NCBI GenBank assembly: GCA_021442155.1
Contig: CM038215.1
Location: 10,316,976 to 10,380,975, forward strand
DNA length: 64,000 bases
Reading direction: 5' to 3'
From: Cymbidium sinense
Lineage: Eukaryota > Streptophyta > Magnoliopsida > Asparagales > Orchidaceae
Shown: positions 33,351-44,500 of the stretch, in pieces
Layout: each line of letters begins with the position of its first letter
How positions within the stretch are numbered: the stretch's first letter is position 1
Made by a program: the position numbers and the translations under genes
Notes under the pieces: model-generated
The model's database searches: none
Told to the model about the DNA's origin: nothing
Seen by the model: the letters and a program-made list of their open reading frames with translations, nothing else

Positions 33351-34930
33351 CCCTAAAGTGAGTTAGCCTAAATTCTAAGTCAATTAGTCAAATTTGGTTA
33401 GGTTGGGTCAATCAATTGGTCAAATTGGGTTGGGTCAAACTACCAAGTTCATATGATCATTTGGGATGTTTTGGTTCAATTGGTTTAGTTTAGTTTGGCT
33501 TAGATTTGATTTTGGCTCATTTAAATTCATTTGGGTCAAATGGGTTTAGTTAAACAATTTAACCAAATTGGCCAACTTGGCTTGGGTTGGGTGTTGGTTT
33601 GGGTTTAATTGATCAATTGAAGATGAATTTAGGCTTTGGTTTCAATTAATTTGGATTTGGTTTTGATTTAGGCCAACTTGAACCTTTAGGTCAAATTGGG
33701 CTAAGTAGGTCAATCAATTCAATTGGGTTCAATCATGGCTTTGGTCAAGTTCAATAATAAATTTGGAATGAACTTGAGCCATTGGTTGCAATCAATTTAG
33801 TTTATATTTTGATTTGACCTAATTTTGTTTTTTAGTTCAATTTGGGTCAACTTGGGTCAAGAGGGCCAATTGGGTTTGGTTTGACTCAATTGAAGGTCAA
33901 GTCATTTTCAAATATTGATTTTGATTAGATATGAATCATAGGTTTCAAGGGATTTGGCTTAGGTTGCAATTTGGCTAGTTTGGGTTCATATGGGTTAAGG
34001 GGTTGACTTGGTCAAATGACCAAGTTCACTTGGTTTGACCTAATTATGATAATTGATCAAGGTGATCAACAATCATGATGGGAGGTTTTGGTGGCTTGGT
34101 TCATTCCAATTTTGATTAGAACTTGGCTCAAATAGGTCAAATTGGCCACTTTGGGTCAAGTGGACCAATTGGGTTTAGTTGGCTTGATTTTGGCTTGAGA
34201 TTGATTAAGTTGAGTTTATATATGGATTTGGGATTGATATATAAAATCAATTGCAATTGGCTTGGGTTCAAATGGGTTTTGGTTCATTTATACATTTGAA
34301 GTCAAAAGGGTTAAGTTGGGTTTGACTTGGGTTGATTTTGGTTTGGCTTGATGATTGTAGATTTCAATTATATTTGTGAATATGATTGAATGTATGATTG
34401 ATTCATGAGAAAATCAAGTGAATTTGGATTTGGAAAAGGAATTTGGCTAAGTCCATCGAAGGTCATGTGGCTTAGATTTTGATTTTGATTTGGTTTGATT
34501 TAGTTTTGATGATTTAAATGTATATTTCATTTAAATATGTGAAGATGATTAAAATTATGATTGATTTGTGAGAAAATCAATTGAGTTTGACTTGATTTGG
34601 ATTAAGATTTCTAAGTTCATGGATAGTTCATATATGGCTTAGGAAGGGTTTTGATTTAGTTTGATTTAGTTTTGATCATTTGAATATCAATTTGATTTAT
34701 ATTTAAGAGGATGATTGAAGATATAAATTGAAAAAAAAATCAATTGATTTTGGATTGATTTGGATTAAGATTTGGCTAAGTCCATGAAATAGGTCATATG
34801 ACTTAGAAGGGTTTCAAGTTTGGATTTGATTATGGGCTTCAATCATTTGGTTTTGGAATTTAGATTTGGATTTGAATTTGATGTTTGAATTGAACTTGAG
34901 GTTTGGTTTGAGAAGGTGAACATGGATTGG
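33350..34930 (+). repeat. TTTGGGTCAA-type low-complexity tract (copy 2)
   Basis: Same tract as at 10500-12090, with many small differences. It again directly abuts the protease remnant, so the odd junction between low-complexity DNA and pol predates the duplication. Confidence 0.7.
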
Positions 34931-35135
34931 ATTTGGGTTGTAGGGTAGTTAGTTTATCCTAATCCTTAAGGCATAACCTGATCCTATGGTTAACCTTGCT
35001 AAATCTTTTAGGCTTAGGTTAAGTGTTTACCTGATTATTAGAAGTGTCTTATGACTAGGGAAGTCTTAGTGTCTAAAATACTCTTAAGTCCAAGGTGGGA
35101 TGATTGAATTTGCACTCCAAAAGCGATGTCAATAG

Positions 35136-35342
35136 GCCTTAGGATCCATAGTGTTGCCCTTGGACATAGATGACTGGAAGACCGAAGCCATGTTTTACAT
35201 TATAGACTCGGATACATCTTTCAACTCTTTGCTTGGGAGAATATGGATACATGAGAACAACATAGTTCCATCCTCTATACATCAGTGTATGAAGTTTGAG
35301 AGAGGTGGGATCATCTACTGTGTCAAAGGAGATATCAAGTAA
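35136..35342 (+). pseudogene. Gypsy protease, C-terminal half (copy 2)
   Basis: Open for about 68 codons: ALGSIVLPLDIDDWKTEAMF, then DSDTSFNSLLGRIWIHENN and PSSIHQCMKFERGG. This is the flap-to-C-terminus part of a retropepsin; the active-site half is missing exactly as in copy 1. Pro of the conserved GRPWIHEN is Ile here. It ends at TAA (35340-35342) before the purine-rich tract 35440-35522. It would not fold as a protease. Confidence 0.88.
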
Positions 35343-35819
35343 TTTATAGTTCACTGAGGTTGACATATATGAGGATGTGGCTTACTACCTTTCTCAAAAT
35401 CAACAAGTCTATTCTCACGAACTTGGCCATAGTTTAAAAATAAAAGAAAAAGAAAAAGAAATAGAAAAATAAAGAGAAAAAGAAAAAGAAAATAAAAGAG
35501 AAAATGAAAAAAAAATAAAATTGAGCAGAAATAGACTTAGAGGAGAAAGTGGAGCCTGACATTAGATTCCACCCACGCTGCTACTCCAATTGAACATATG
35601 GGTAGGATGACCTGACCTCCAGTGCAGGAAGAGTCAGCCAGAGGCAGTCTAGGGGTGGAAAATCTTATTATTGGCCACTCAATAGAAGATATGTCCTAGC
35701 TACCAGGAGTACACTTGCTATCCATATAAGACTTAGAATCTAGCTCATATGATGAGTCTTATATGGAAAGCACAACTGCCAACTCTTCTCAGCGGTAGAT
35801 TCCCTTGGAGGTGACACTT

Positions 35820-36495
35820 GAGCCAGATGAAGATGAAGACCAGACTCAAAAGCAAAACATAAGTGTATCCAAGTCTATATGTGAAATAGTTAGGCATCAG
35901 TTGGAAACTTATCTCTAACCCACTTTCCTCTCAAAAAGTTAAGGGTTTGGTAGTTAACAAAGCCCCTAAGTCATCCACAGGTGTGAAGACTTAGAGGTTC
36001 TTTCTCGAAGCATCATTCTCAAGTCAAAAAGTTGATATAGAACTTGAGAATGATTCTTATAAAGATTTAATAGAATTATCTTTTGATTGGTACTTGCCTT
36101 GTGTTCATAATTTAGCAAAGAAAGGGTTAATCTCACATACTTGGTCAAAGCACAGGTCAGACTACTTTAAAAGAATATGTAAGAACAAATGCAAAAGATC
36201 TCAATCAAGACTAGGACCTGGATTCGATATAGTGGGTCCAGTTAATGATGATGATTACTGCTTAGTCATCACCAATTATTTGGAATCTGATAGGTTCTTT
36301 TCAAATCACATTAACTCATATGAGAAGCTATGCTTAGAAACTTCAGATGATCTAGATGATTTAGAAGTCAAAGATGCACCGCTAGAGTTCAAAGAAGAGA
36401 TCAAGTCAACCATCGATGAGCTCAAGGAAATCAACTTAGGAACTGAAGAAGATCCACGCTCGACATACATCAGTTCTTTGTTGAATGAAATTTAA
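35820..36495 (+). pseudogene. Gypsy pol linker (copy 2)
   Basis: From 36094 to 36495 a 133-codon frame is open, including DDDYCLVITNYLESDRF, LEVKDAPLEFKEEI and STIDELKEINLGTEEDPRST, the conserved linker in front of gypsy RT. Upstream (35820-36090) the same protein continues with frameshifts. The frame stops at TAA 36493-36495, is in register with the RT that follows at 36559, and meets a second stop (TGA 36535-36537). Those two codons are what separate linker and RT. Confidence 0.85.
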
Positions 36496-36534
36496 ACCAA
36501 TGACTTTGTTAGACTATTAACTGAGTTTAAGGAC

Positions 36535-37371
36535 TGATTTGCATGGATTTATGAAGAGATGCTTGGATTGGCTCCTGACGTAGCGGTCCATAAACTAGCA
36601 ATAAAGCCTACTGTTAACCCTATTAAGCAAGCTCCTAGATGCATGCGATTGGACATAGAGCAACAGGATATTTATGAAGTGAAGAAACTGATCAATGCTA
36701 GCTTCATTCGAGAAGAAAAATACCCTACATGGTTAGCTAGCATCATCCCAGTTAAGAAAAAGAATGGTCAAATTCATATATGCGTTGATTTTAGGTTTTT
36801 AAATAAGGCATGTCCAAAAGATGAATTTCTACTACCAATCCCGGAGCTGATGGTAGACATTGCCTCATCTCATGTAATCTTCTCTTTAATGGATGGCTCA
36901 TTTGGATATGATCAAATAAAGATGGTTACTAAAGATGAAAGAAACACTACTTTTAAACCCCAATCAGAATCTATTGCTATAAGGTCATGCCTTTCAGCCT
37001 TAAAAATGTCGTTGCTACATACCAGCAGGCTATGACGCAAATCTTTGACGAACTCATTCATCATCAAGTCGAGTGCTATGTCAATAATCTTGGTCGAAAG
37101 TAGAAAAAAGGAAGACCATCTCTTTGACTTGAGAGTAGTTTTCAAACAGTTAAGATAATTTAACCTCAAAATGAACCCCCTAAAGTGTGCATTTGGAATA
37201 GCTTCAAGAAAATTCCTTGGGTTCGTTGGCCGACACCAGGGAATCGAAATCGATCCAGAGAAGATCAAGGCGATATTAGAAATGCCACCCCTTAAAAGTT
37301 TAACTCAACTTAGATCATTCCAAGGATGGTTGGCGTATCTAAGATGCTTTATATTCAACCTTTCAAGATGA
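36535..37371 (+). pseudogene. Gypsy reverse transcriptase (copy 2), YVDD box lost
   Basis: From 36559 the frame reads LGLAPDVAVHKLAIKPTVNP, EEKYPTWLASIIPVKKKNGQ, CVDFRFLNKACPKDEF and LMDGSFGYDQIKM, a well-kept fingers and palm with the motif A Asp. A frameshift near 36955 then breaks it. In the right frame the catalytic box reads YVNN (37077-37088) where copy 1 has YVDD, so both catalytic Asp codons became Asn. The thumb and connection follow from 37171: MNPLKCAFGIASRKFLGFVG, DPEKIKAILEMPPL. It cannot polymerise DNA. Confidence 0.93.
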
Positions 37372-38353
37372 TGTCAGCCATTCTTGACATTTGTCAAAAA
37401 GGATGACAAGTTCTAGTGGGATGATAAGTGTGGGCATGCCTTCGAAGACATCAAAAACTAATTGATGATGCCGTTGATTTTAACAGTGCCTATCTCAGGC
37501 AAGCCACTCATACTTTACACTGCTATGTTAGATGACTCCCTTGGTGCTTTTTTGGCCCAAGCCAATGATAAAGGGATGGAAAATGCACTCTACTTAATCC
37601 TCAGACTAATTATCCACCCATTAAGAAGCATTTCTTATTTTCTACATCCCAAAAGCTAAAACACTATATGCTTTCTCATAAGGTGAACTTAATCTCTAGG
37701 ATCAATCCATTACAGTATCTCATGACACGGTCGACACTATCTAGACGGTTGGAACGATGGTCCATGATCTTCTCATAGTTTGACATTACCATCGTACCCT
37801 TCCATATGGTGAAAGGACAAGCACTAGCGATTTCTTAGTAGCATACCCACTTCCTGCTGACTCAAACTTAGTGATGATCACCCCGATGAACAAATCATGA
37901 AATTAGAAGATAGTAGAATTCATTGCTGAGAGATGTACTTTGATGGTGCGGCTTCCTCTCAAAGAGGAGAACAACCACAATCTACTATTCAAGGAAAGGC
38001 AGGGGTAGGAATAGTTCTCTTAACTCTTGGATAGCTGTGTGATAAGATTATTATATCATCTATCTAATCCTTGCACCAACAACAAAGCTAAATATGAGGC
38101 TCTGATTGTCAATCTAGATTTAGCCATTACTCTAAGCATTCAAAGCATTAACATCTTCAGGAATTCTCAGCTAGTTATCAACCAAATTGCTGGGTCCTAT
38201 AAGGTTATAAAGCCCAACCTCCATGACTACCACAAGTACACCATGGAGTTGTTGGCCCAAATCCCAAATGTTACCATTTATAAGATTCCTCGAGGAGAGA
38301 ACATAATAGCGTATTCCTTAGCCAAGTTTGCTAAGGAGTTAGCATGTCCGTAG
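37372..38353 (+). pseudogene. Gypsy RNase H (copy 2), three of four catalytic residues lost
   Basis: After the connection domain (ISGKPLILYTAMLDDSLGAF at about 37490), RNase H begins near 37930 with EMYFDGAASS, keeping the first Asp. The frame 38027-38353 then reads NPCTNNKAKYEAL, where Glu of NNxAEYEAL is Lys; IFRNSQLVINQIAGSYKV, where Asp of xDSQLvi is Asn; and ENIIAYSLAKF, where Asp of xADxLAK is Tyr. The part deleted from copy 1 is therefore present here. Length and order are normal for gypsy RNase H but activity is excluded. Confidence 0.9.
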
Positions 38354-38519
38354 GATGAGTCTGTATCGATAAAAGTACAAAATAGACAAGTCTCATCCCT
38401 TATTGATATTGAACTCATCAAAAAATACTCTCTTAAAGGGGAGGTTGCCATTTTTTAAGAAGGACTGAGGAGTTAGATTGGAGGCAACCATTCATGGATT
38501 ACCTAAATAATGGCAACCA

Positions 38520-39420
38520 TTCATTGGGGGGACAGACTAGTAGGGTAGCATGTCAGCCCGACTTAGAGCAGCTATTGAGTGAGTGTCATTGGGGGCATTA
38601 TCTCAACTCAAAATAGCCTGAGATAAAAGATATGTGTTTATTTTATATGTTTGTGTGTAGTTTGTGTTTGTTTTGTATCGATGAAGGATAGGATGCCACT
38701 TAGGTTCCTTACACCTACCCTAAACACATCATGGTGGATTCACAAACAAGAATACTTTCAACATGTAAGAGATTGAATTCGAAATGGAATTTTCATTAAT
38801 GATAATTATTTTCAAACATAATTTATAATATTTATTTAAGTAGATCCAGTTGATTGGAAGCATTGGGTTCTCTCCCTTATGATTAATAAGCTGTTAAGAT
38901 CTTCCTTAGTATGCCTTCTCTATGGAAAAAGGCCCTTCCCAAGTGGGTTCAAACTTGCCTCCCATCTTACGACGGGCAACAATAGGTCTCTTTAGAACTA
39001 AAACAAGCTCTCTTACTGGAAAAGCTCTAGGATAGACAACCTTACTGTGAGCTTGAATCATTTTAGCTTTGTATTACATGAGGTTTTGGCATGCTCACAT
39101 GCATCTTTCTTGCAAACCTTTGGCTTTAGTAACCGCAGCTTAGCATTCTACTCCATTGTGATCTTATTATTCACGTCTATTCTTAATGATGGGAGCTGGA
39201 CTTCTAATGGTAGAATGGCTTCAGAAACATACACTAAAGAGAAAGGAGTAGACTGAGTTGGAGTTTTATATGTGGTGTGATAGGCCCACAAGGCTTCAAC
39301 TAACTGCTCATGCCACTATCGCTTGTTGTTGTCGAGTGTCTTCTTCAGTATTTGGATGAGAGTTTTGTTGAAGGCTTCTGCTAAGCTATTTGCCCTGTAG
39401 TTAATGGTAGAAGTTATTGA
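38520..39420 (-). repeat. Inverted 3' block of copy 2
   Basis: This stretch is the reverse complement of about 16160-17050 in copy 1, including the downstream non-coding words (for example the AATGCCCCCAATGACACTCA end on minus). It lies head-to-head with the rest of copy 2. The integrase core start (15850-16150 in copy 1) is missing. Left junction near 38520 sits beside GGCAACCATTCAT, which occurs twice (about 38485 and 38512), and a GGGGGGAC run. Confidence 0.88.
38840..39405 (-). pseudogene. Gypsy integrase C-terminal part, inverted
   Basis: Minus strand reads ANSLAEAFNKTLIQILKK, where the Glu is the third catalytic residue of the DD(35)E core (lost in copy 1), then WHEQLVEALWAYHTTYKTPT, PFSLVYVSEAILPLE, and near the end GGKFEPTWEGPFSIEKAY-like text and LINHKGENPMLPINWIYL. 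These are the classic gypsy integrase tail motifs. Several TAG/TAA codons interrupt. Its orientation is opposite to the RT and RNase H of the same copy, so no single transcript could encode a complete Pol. Confidence 0.88.
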
Positions 39421-39429
39421 TATAGATTC

Positions 39430-39910
39430 ACTTGAATGCAAGTGTAGGTTTGATTTCATGATTGTAAAATACTAAAAGAATTTAAAATGTGCAAAACAAT
39501 ATATTATGTTATATGTTACTATACTATGCTACAACATATAATATTTATTTTGAACATAAAATCTTACTTTTTAGAGTACAAGTATGAAGCACCTTTGGTA
39601 CTACAACCTAATTCCCACTTCAAATTTAACAAATCTCATCATCTAATTTATCAAATCAATATTTTCAGGATTTATATTAATATAGACTATAGGGCATAAT
39701 ATCATAATATACTAAAATATTTCAAAACATCTTATAACATCCAAAAATACATCACTACATGCTTAAATATATGATACTACATTATACTATAATATATGGT
39801 TTTATAATACGATTTAGGGTTAGGGTTTAGGGTATTCAAATCTTTAAAAGTCAAAGGAAAATATCTTGAAGACATTTTCTTTAGCTACCATAACTATATT
39901 AGGATTAGGT
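39430..39910 (+). repeat. AT-rich satellite remnant (copy 2)
   Basis: Matches 20400-20870, including AAATACTAAAAGAATTTAAA and CTACAACCTAATTCCCACTT. A short frame here (39487-39699) is a shadow of the AT-rich satellite. Confidence 0.8.
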
Positions 39911-39934
39911 CATTCTTTAGATCTACTCCTAATG

Positions 39935-40263
39935 ACATCTTTATTCAAATTTTGGGTTTAGGGCTTAGGTTAGGGTTTAGTGTAGGGTTTTAGGTTTAGG
40001 GTTTTAGCTTTGGTTTAGGTTTAGGGTTTGGGGTTTAGGGTTTAGGGTTTAGGGTTTAGGTTTATGGTTTAGTGTTTGTGGTTTAGGATTTAGGGTTTAG
40101 GGTTTATGGTTTATTTAGGGTTTAGGGTTTAGGGTTTAGGGTTTAGTGTTTAGGGTTTAGGTTTAGTGGTTTAGTTTAGGGTTTGGTTTAGGGTTTAGGG
40201 TGGGTTTAGTTTAGTTAGGGTAAGTTTAGGTTTAGGTTTAGTGTTTAGGGTTTAGAGTTTAAG
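39935..40263. repeat. TTTAGGG-type array
   Basis: One of the cleanest telomere-like stretches, with several consecutive perfect TTTAGGG units near 40030-40060 and 40115-40145. It leads directly into the poly(A)-like edge of GR-RBP unit J. Confidence 0.9.
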
Positions 40264-40741
40264 GTTTTTTTTAATAGAGAACAAATTCACATTCAACATT
40301 TCTTCTTTTCAATTTCATCAACCAAGTAGCACCCCAAGTTTTCTAAGACACAAGCAATGAAATAGATAAAAAATGAGCACTGAAGAGCAAATTCAAATAC
40401 TAGATAAGTAGAACCATCTCTATTGTAAAGACATAATTCCATAAGTAGTAGATCAGATAGAATGTTCTTCAGTTTCTCTAGTTCCCATCAGAACACCCCA
40501 CCTCTCGAGTAATGGGATTTTCCATCAGATCTTTGATCTCTGATGCCACCATGGATGTAACCTCCATCACTCCTCCTACCTCCATAACCACCACTACTCT
40601 GACCACCACCTCCATATCTAACATCCCCTTCAGATCCCCCACCACCACTGTCATAACCACTTCCTCTACCTTCACGTCCACCTGCAGATCTAGACTGAGT
40701 CTAGTTGATGCTGATGTTCCTACCATAAGGTTCTATCCATT
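40264..40741 (-). pseudogene. GR-RBP unit J
   Basis: Coding remnant about 40741 to 40469 on minus. The RRM end is damaged by TAG codons and a one-base loss (NG, stop, NLM, GRNISIN, stop). The tail keeps GYDSGGGGSEGDVRYGGGG, SSGGYGGRRSDGGY and KSHYSRGG; a frame slip precedes SDGN, TAG, RN, TGA. It stands in the same position relative to the duplicated gypsy segment 2 as unit C does to segment 1, and was presumably copied along with it. Confidence 0.8.
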
Positions 40742-40744
40742 TTT

Positions 40745-40862
40745 ATTGTTTAGGGTTAGTTTTGAGTTTAGGGTTTAAGATTAATTTAGGGTTTATGGAT
40801 TGGGGTTTAGGGTTTAGGGTTTTAGGTTTTAGGGTTGTAGGTTTTATGGTTTAAAGTTTATC
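40745..40862. repeat. Short TTTAGGG array
   Basis: About 120 bases of TTTAGGG variants between GR-RBP unit J and the LINE poly(A) edge. Confidence 0.8.
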
Positions 40863-41580
40863 ATTTTTTTGGGAAAAAGAGGAAATTTTATCACCAAAAA
40901 GAAAAGGATACAATGATTTAAAGGGGATAAAACTCAAAGACTACTACTCAAAGAGCTATAGAAGGACCTAAAGAGAAAAATCCCCTAACTAATATAAAAG
41001 ATAATGAAAAGAAAAAGGAAGAACTAAGAAAAGAATAACAACAACATAGAATCTCTGAACAAGTCAGCAATCCATCTAAAGAGACCCAAGAACAAGCAAA
41101 GGAAACCTACAAGAAAAAAAACTAAAGCATAGATAAGAACAAATAAAAGAAAATAAATAAAGATAAAGAGAAAGGAAAGAAAAGGCTCAAGCTTAGTCAC
41201 AAAAATAAGAAGGGGCAACAAAAATTTGTGAGCAGCCAAACTCTGAAAGGATGGTTATAGTCACAAATACTGCAACAAACCAAAAAAATAAGATTTAACA
41301 TCCTAGCCATCATAGTCAACGAACCTCACAAAGGCACTCGAGCACACACCAATAACCAACAAAGATCTAAAACCAGCCACCAAAAAGGTAAGAACAGGAA
41401 CAGTGCCACCAGCTAAAGGGGACAATAATAGAAAAAAAAAAGAGCCAACAAAGAAAAATCCAAGCCAACACAACCATCCAACCGCCTAGGAGCAGTCATA
41501 ATAATAAACAACGCCACCAACCAAAGAGGAAGCACCGTAAACAAAAGTAAGGGGAGGGGGGGAAGAGAAGCAATAAAGAC
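40863..41580 (-). mobile_element. LINE 3' end, 5'-truncated insertion
   Basis: On the minus strand this is T-rich, C-poor DNA running from about 41580 to a short A-run at 40864-40870 just after TTTCCTCTTTTTCCC, typical of plant L1 LINE 3' untranslated regions. No reverse transcriptase motif remains, so the copy is truncated far into its 3' end, as target-primed insertion often leaves it. It sits within telomere-like repeats, which explains why it has no resemblance to its flanks. A 71-codon hydrophobic frame inside it (41024-41239) is a composition artefact. I could not define a target-site duplication because the flanks are repetitive. Confidence 0.6.
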
Positions 41581-44500
41581 AATTAGTTTAGTTAGTTTAT
41601 TAAGATATTTGTTTTATGGTGTTTAGTAATTTAGTTAGATTTTATGTAGGTAGTTTAGTTGTAGTTTAGGTTTAGGGTTTGTTTAGTTTAGTTTAGTATT
41701 ATTTAGTTAGTGGTATATAAGTTTAGTATTAGTTAATTAATTTAGCTTTTTTAATTAGGTTTAGGCTTTCTAGTTTAGTTTAATTAAGCTTATTAATTTA
41801 TCCAGTTAAATATTTAGTTTTAGTTTTAATCTTTACTAATAGTTTAGTTGTTTTAGTTTAGCCAAGTAGTTAGTTTTATTTAGTTAGTTATTAGGCCTAG
41901 TTTTAGTTATTTTAATCATTTAGTAGTTTAGTTAGGCTCTTTTTTCATTACACCATTAGGTTAATTAGGCCTAGGCCTGATCTTAGCTAATTTCTTTAGT
42001 AGTCTAGTAGGTCTACCTAGTTTATTTCATGTCCTAATATTAGTCCCAGTCATTAGTAGTCATTAGCTATTCCTAGATCAGGCCCAGTGGCTCAGGGCCT
42101 AGGCCTAGCTCAGGGCCTGTGACTAGGCTCAGGGCCCAGGATCTAGCCTAGCCTAGCAGTGTGGCTCAGGTCAGCTCATTACCTTAGCCTAGCATTATCT
42201 AAGCCTTACAGGCTCAGGGCCAGGCCACAATCAGTTTATTAGCCAGTTAGTCTTTATTAGCTTAGCCAGGGTAGGCCTAGCCTTTAGCCTAGTCAGTCAA
42301 TTAGCTCACCTATCATTAGTTTTAGCCATTAGTCAATAAAGGCCTAGGGCCCAGGGCCTAGGCCCAGGCTCAGTCAGGCCAGTCAGTTATTAGGCCTTAT
42401 CTGTTTGGGCCTAGCTAGCCTAGGCTCAGCCATTAGTCAGATTATCAGCTCACAGCCAGTGCAGCCTAGTCATGAGGGCCCCTTAATGCCTTTAGGGCCT
42501 AGAGCCCAGGCTCATCTATCAGACAAGCCTTTTAGTCTTATTAGCCTAGCTAGTCATTTATCCATATCTTCTCATTTAGCCTAGCCTTATCTTTAATTGA
42601 GCCATTATCAGTCTAGCTTAGCTCAGGCCTAGGGCCTAGCCTTGGGCCTAGCTTAGCCTAATTAGCTCATAAATAGCCAGATCAGGGCCCAGGATCTTAG
42701 CCTAGCTTGTTGGCCTAGCTCAGGGCCTAGGCCTCTCATTAGCCCATTCTTTAGCCTGGGCTTCAGTTAGTTTAGCCAGCCAGTTTAGTCTAGCCTTTCA
42801 TTTTAGTCCTTAATCATTAGTCCTTACTAGTCTATCTGTCATACAGGCCATTTAGGCCTTAGCCTTATTAGGCCTAGCCTCAGCCATTTAGCTAGCTAGC
42901 TAATAGCCATTAGTGGCTCAGTGCCTAGGGCCTAGGCTAGTTTGGGCCTTTAGAGGCCTTTTATAGCCTAGCCTAGCTCATGGCCTAGCCTAGGTTAGGG
43001 CCTTGGCTCAGCCTTTGGCCTAGCTATTAGGTTTATTAGTTATTATTAATTAACTAATTAGTTTAGTCTGTTTAGCTATTTAGCCTATTTTAGTCTTTAG
43101 CCTTAGCCTTAGATTTAGCCTTTTAGCCACCAATTATGTTTCATATTTTTAGTTTTGGCTTAGCCTAGGCTCAGTTTTAGGCTCAGGGTTTAGGGCTCAG
43201 TAGTTAGGCCTTTAGTTTTATATGGGGTTGGCCTTATTTATATTAATTAGTTATCCATTAGTTTGGGTTTAGCTTTGGTTTTTAGTTTTATTAGTTATTA
43301 GTCATTTAGGCTCATTAGCCTAAGTTTTATCTTTTATCATTAGGTCTTATTATTACTTTGTTTTACTTATTAGTCTTTACTATTATTTAGTTTAGCTAAT
43401 TATCATTAGTTAATTAGCATAGTTTTAGCTATTTATTTGCATTATCGTTTATTATTAGTTAGTTTTATTAGTTAGTTAGTTAGTATTATCATTTAGTGCA
43501 GTTATTTTTGGTTTTATCTGTTTTATATTATTATCTTTAGTTTAGCCTAACCATTCTTTAAGCCTTGGGCTCAGCTCAGGCCTAGCTTCAGGTCTCTTTT
43601 ATTTAGCCTTAGTGCAGTTATATTAGCTAGGCCTTTAGCCAGCTCTAGTTTTAGCCTAGTAGTCCATTATTAGTCTGGCTCAGGGCCTAGCCTAGTTAGC
43701 TACACTCAGCTAGCCCATTAGTCAGCAGGGCCTAGCCTAGCCAGTCAGTCTTTATTAGTTTAATTAGCTTCATTAGCCTATTAACTAGTCAGCCAGGCCT
43801 AGTTTGTTATGTGCCATGGGTCTTTACTAGTTTACTATTTTTAAAACTAGCAAACTAGTTTAATTAGTAGGCATTAGTTAGTTAGCTTAGTTTTTAGCTC
43901 ATTAATCAGTATTTAGGTAGTATTTAGTCCTTTCACTAATTGTTAATAGTCTAGTTTTAATTATTCCATTAGTCTTATTTTTAATTTTAGCCTGTTTAAA
44001 GGCTATGGCTAGTTTTAGTATTAGTTTTAGTTATAGTAGCCAGTTAGTCATTAATAGGTTATTTATTATCTAATTATTTATTTTAATAGTATTATAGTCA
44101 TTAGTTTATTATTATCATTTAATTAACAATTAATCATTAGTTATGTAGTCAGTTTATTATTACTAGTTATTAGTTTAGATTAGTCTTAGCCTATTTATTT
44201 TAGCTCTAGGCCCAGCTAGGCTTTACTCAGTTTAGTTTATCTAGCTATCAGGTAGGTTTAGCCATTAGTCTTAATTAGCCTAGTTATTTTAGTAGTTTGT
44301 AGTTAGTTCTTTTATTAACTAATTAGCCATTTTTATCATTAATTAGCCTAGTTTAGCTACATGTTATTTTATCTATTTTAGCCAGATCTTGTGGGGCCTA
44401 GGGCCTAGGGCCCAGCCTAGCCTTTAGCATTAGTTTAGTCAATCAGTTCCCATGCCTTGCCTAGTCCAAACAAGCCTAGCTTAGTTTACAGGTCAGCTTG

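Larger units (their letters stand above)
30661..39910 (+). repeat. Large duplicated segment, copy 2
   Basis: Colinear with 8095-20850 from the first base to about 38520, then an inverted piece (about 38520-39420), then the satellite end (39430-39910). It has about 320 bp (31486-31806) absent from copy 1 and lacks the counterpart of about 17.05-20.4 kb. The right flank repeats copy 1's order: satellite, TTTAGGG array, GR-RBP unit. Confidence 0.85.

Noticed and set aside
39935..40263. A true chromosome end (terminal telomere)
   Set aside because: The TTTAGGG arrays are degenerate and have complex sequence on both sides, so they are interstitial in this assembly.
41024..41239. Hydrophobic 71-codon frame like a membrane peptide
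   Set aside because: Lies inside a LINE 3' untranslated region whose T-rich composition creates it.
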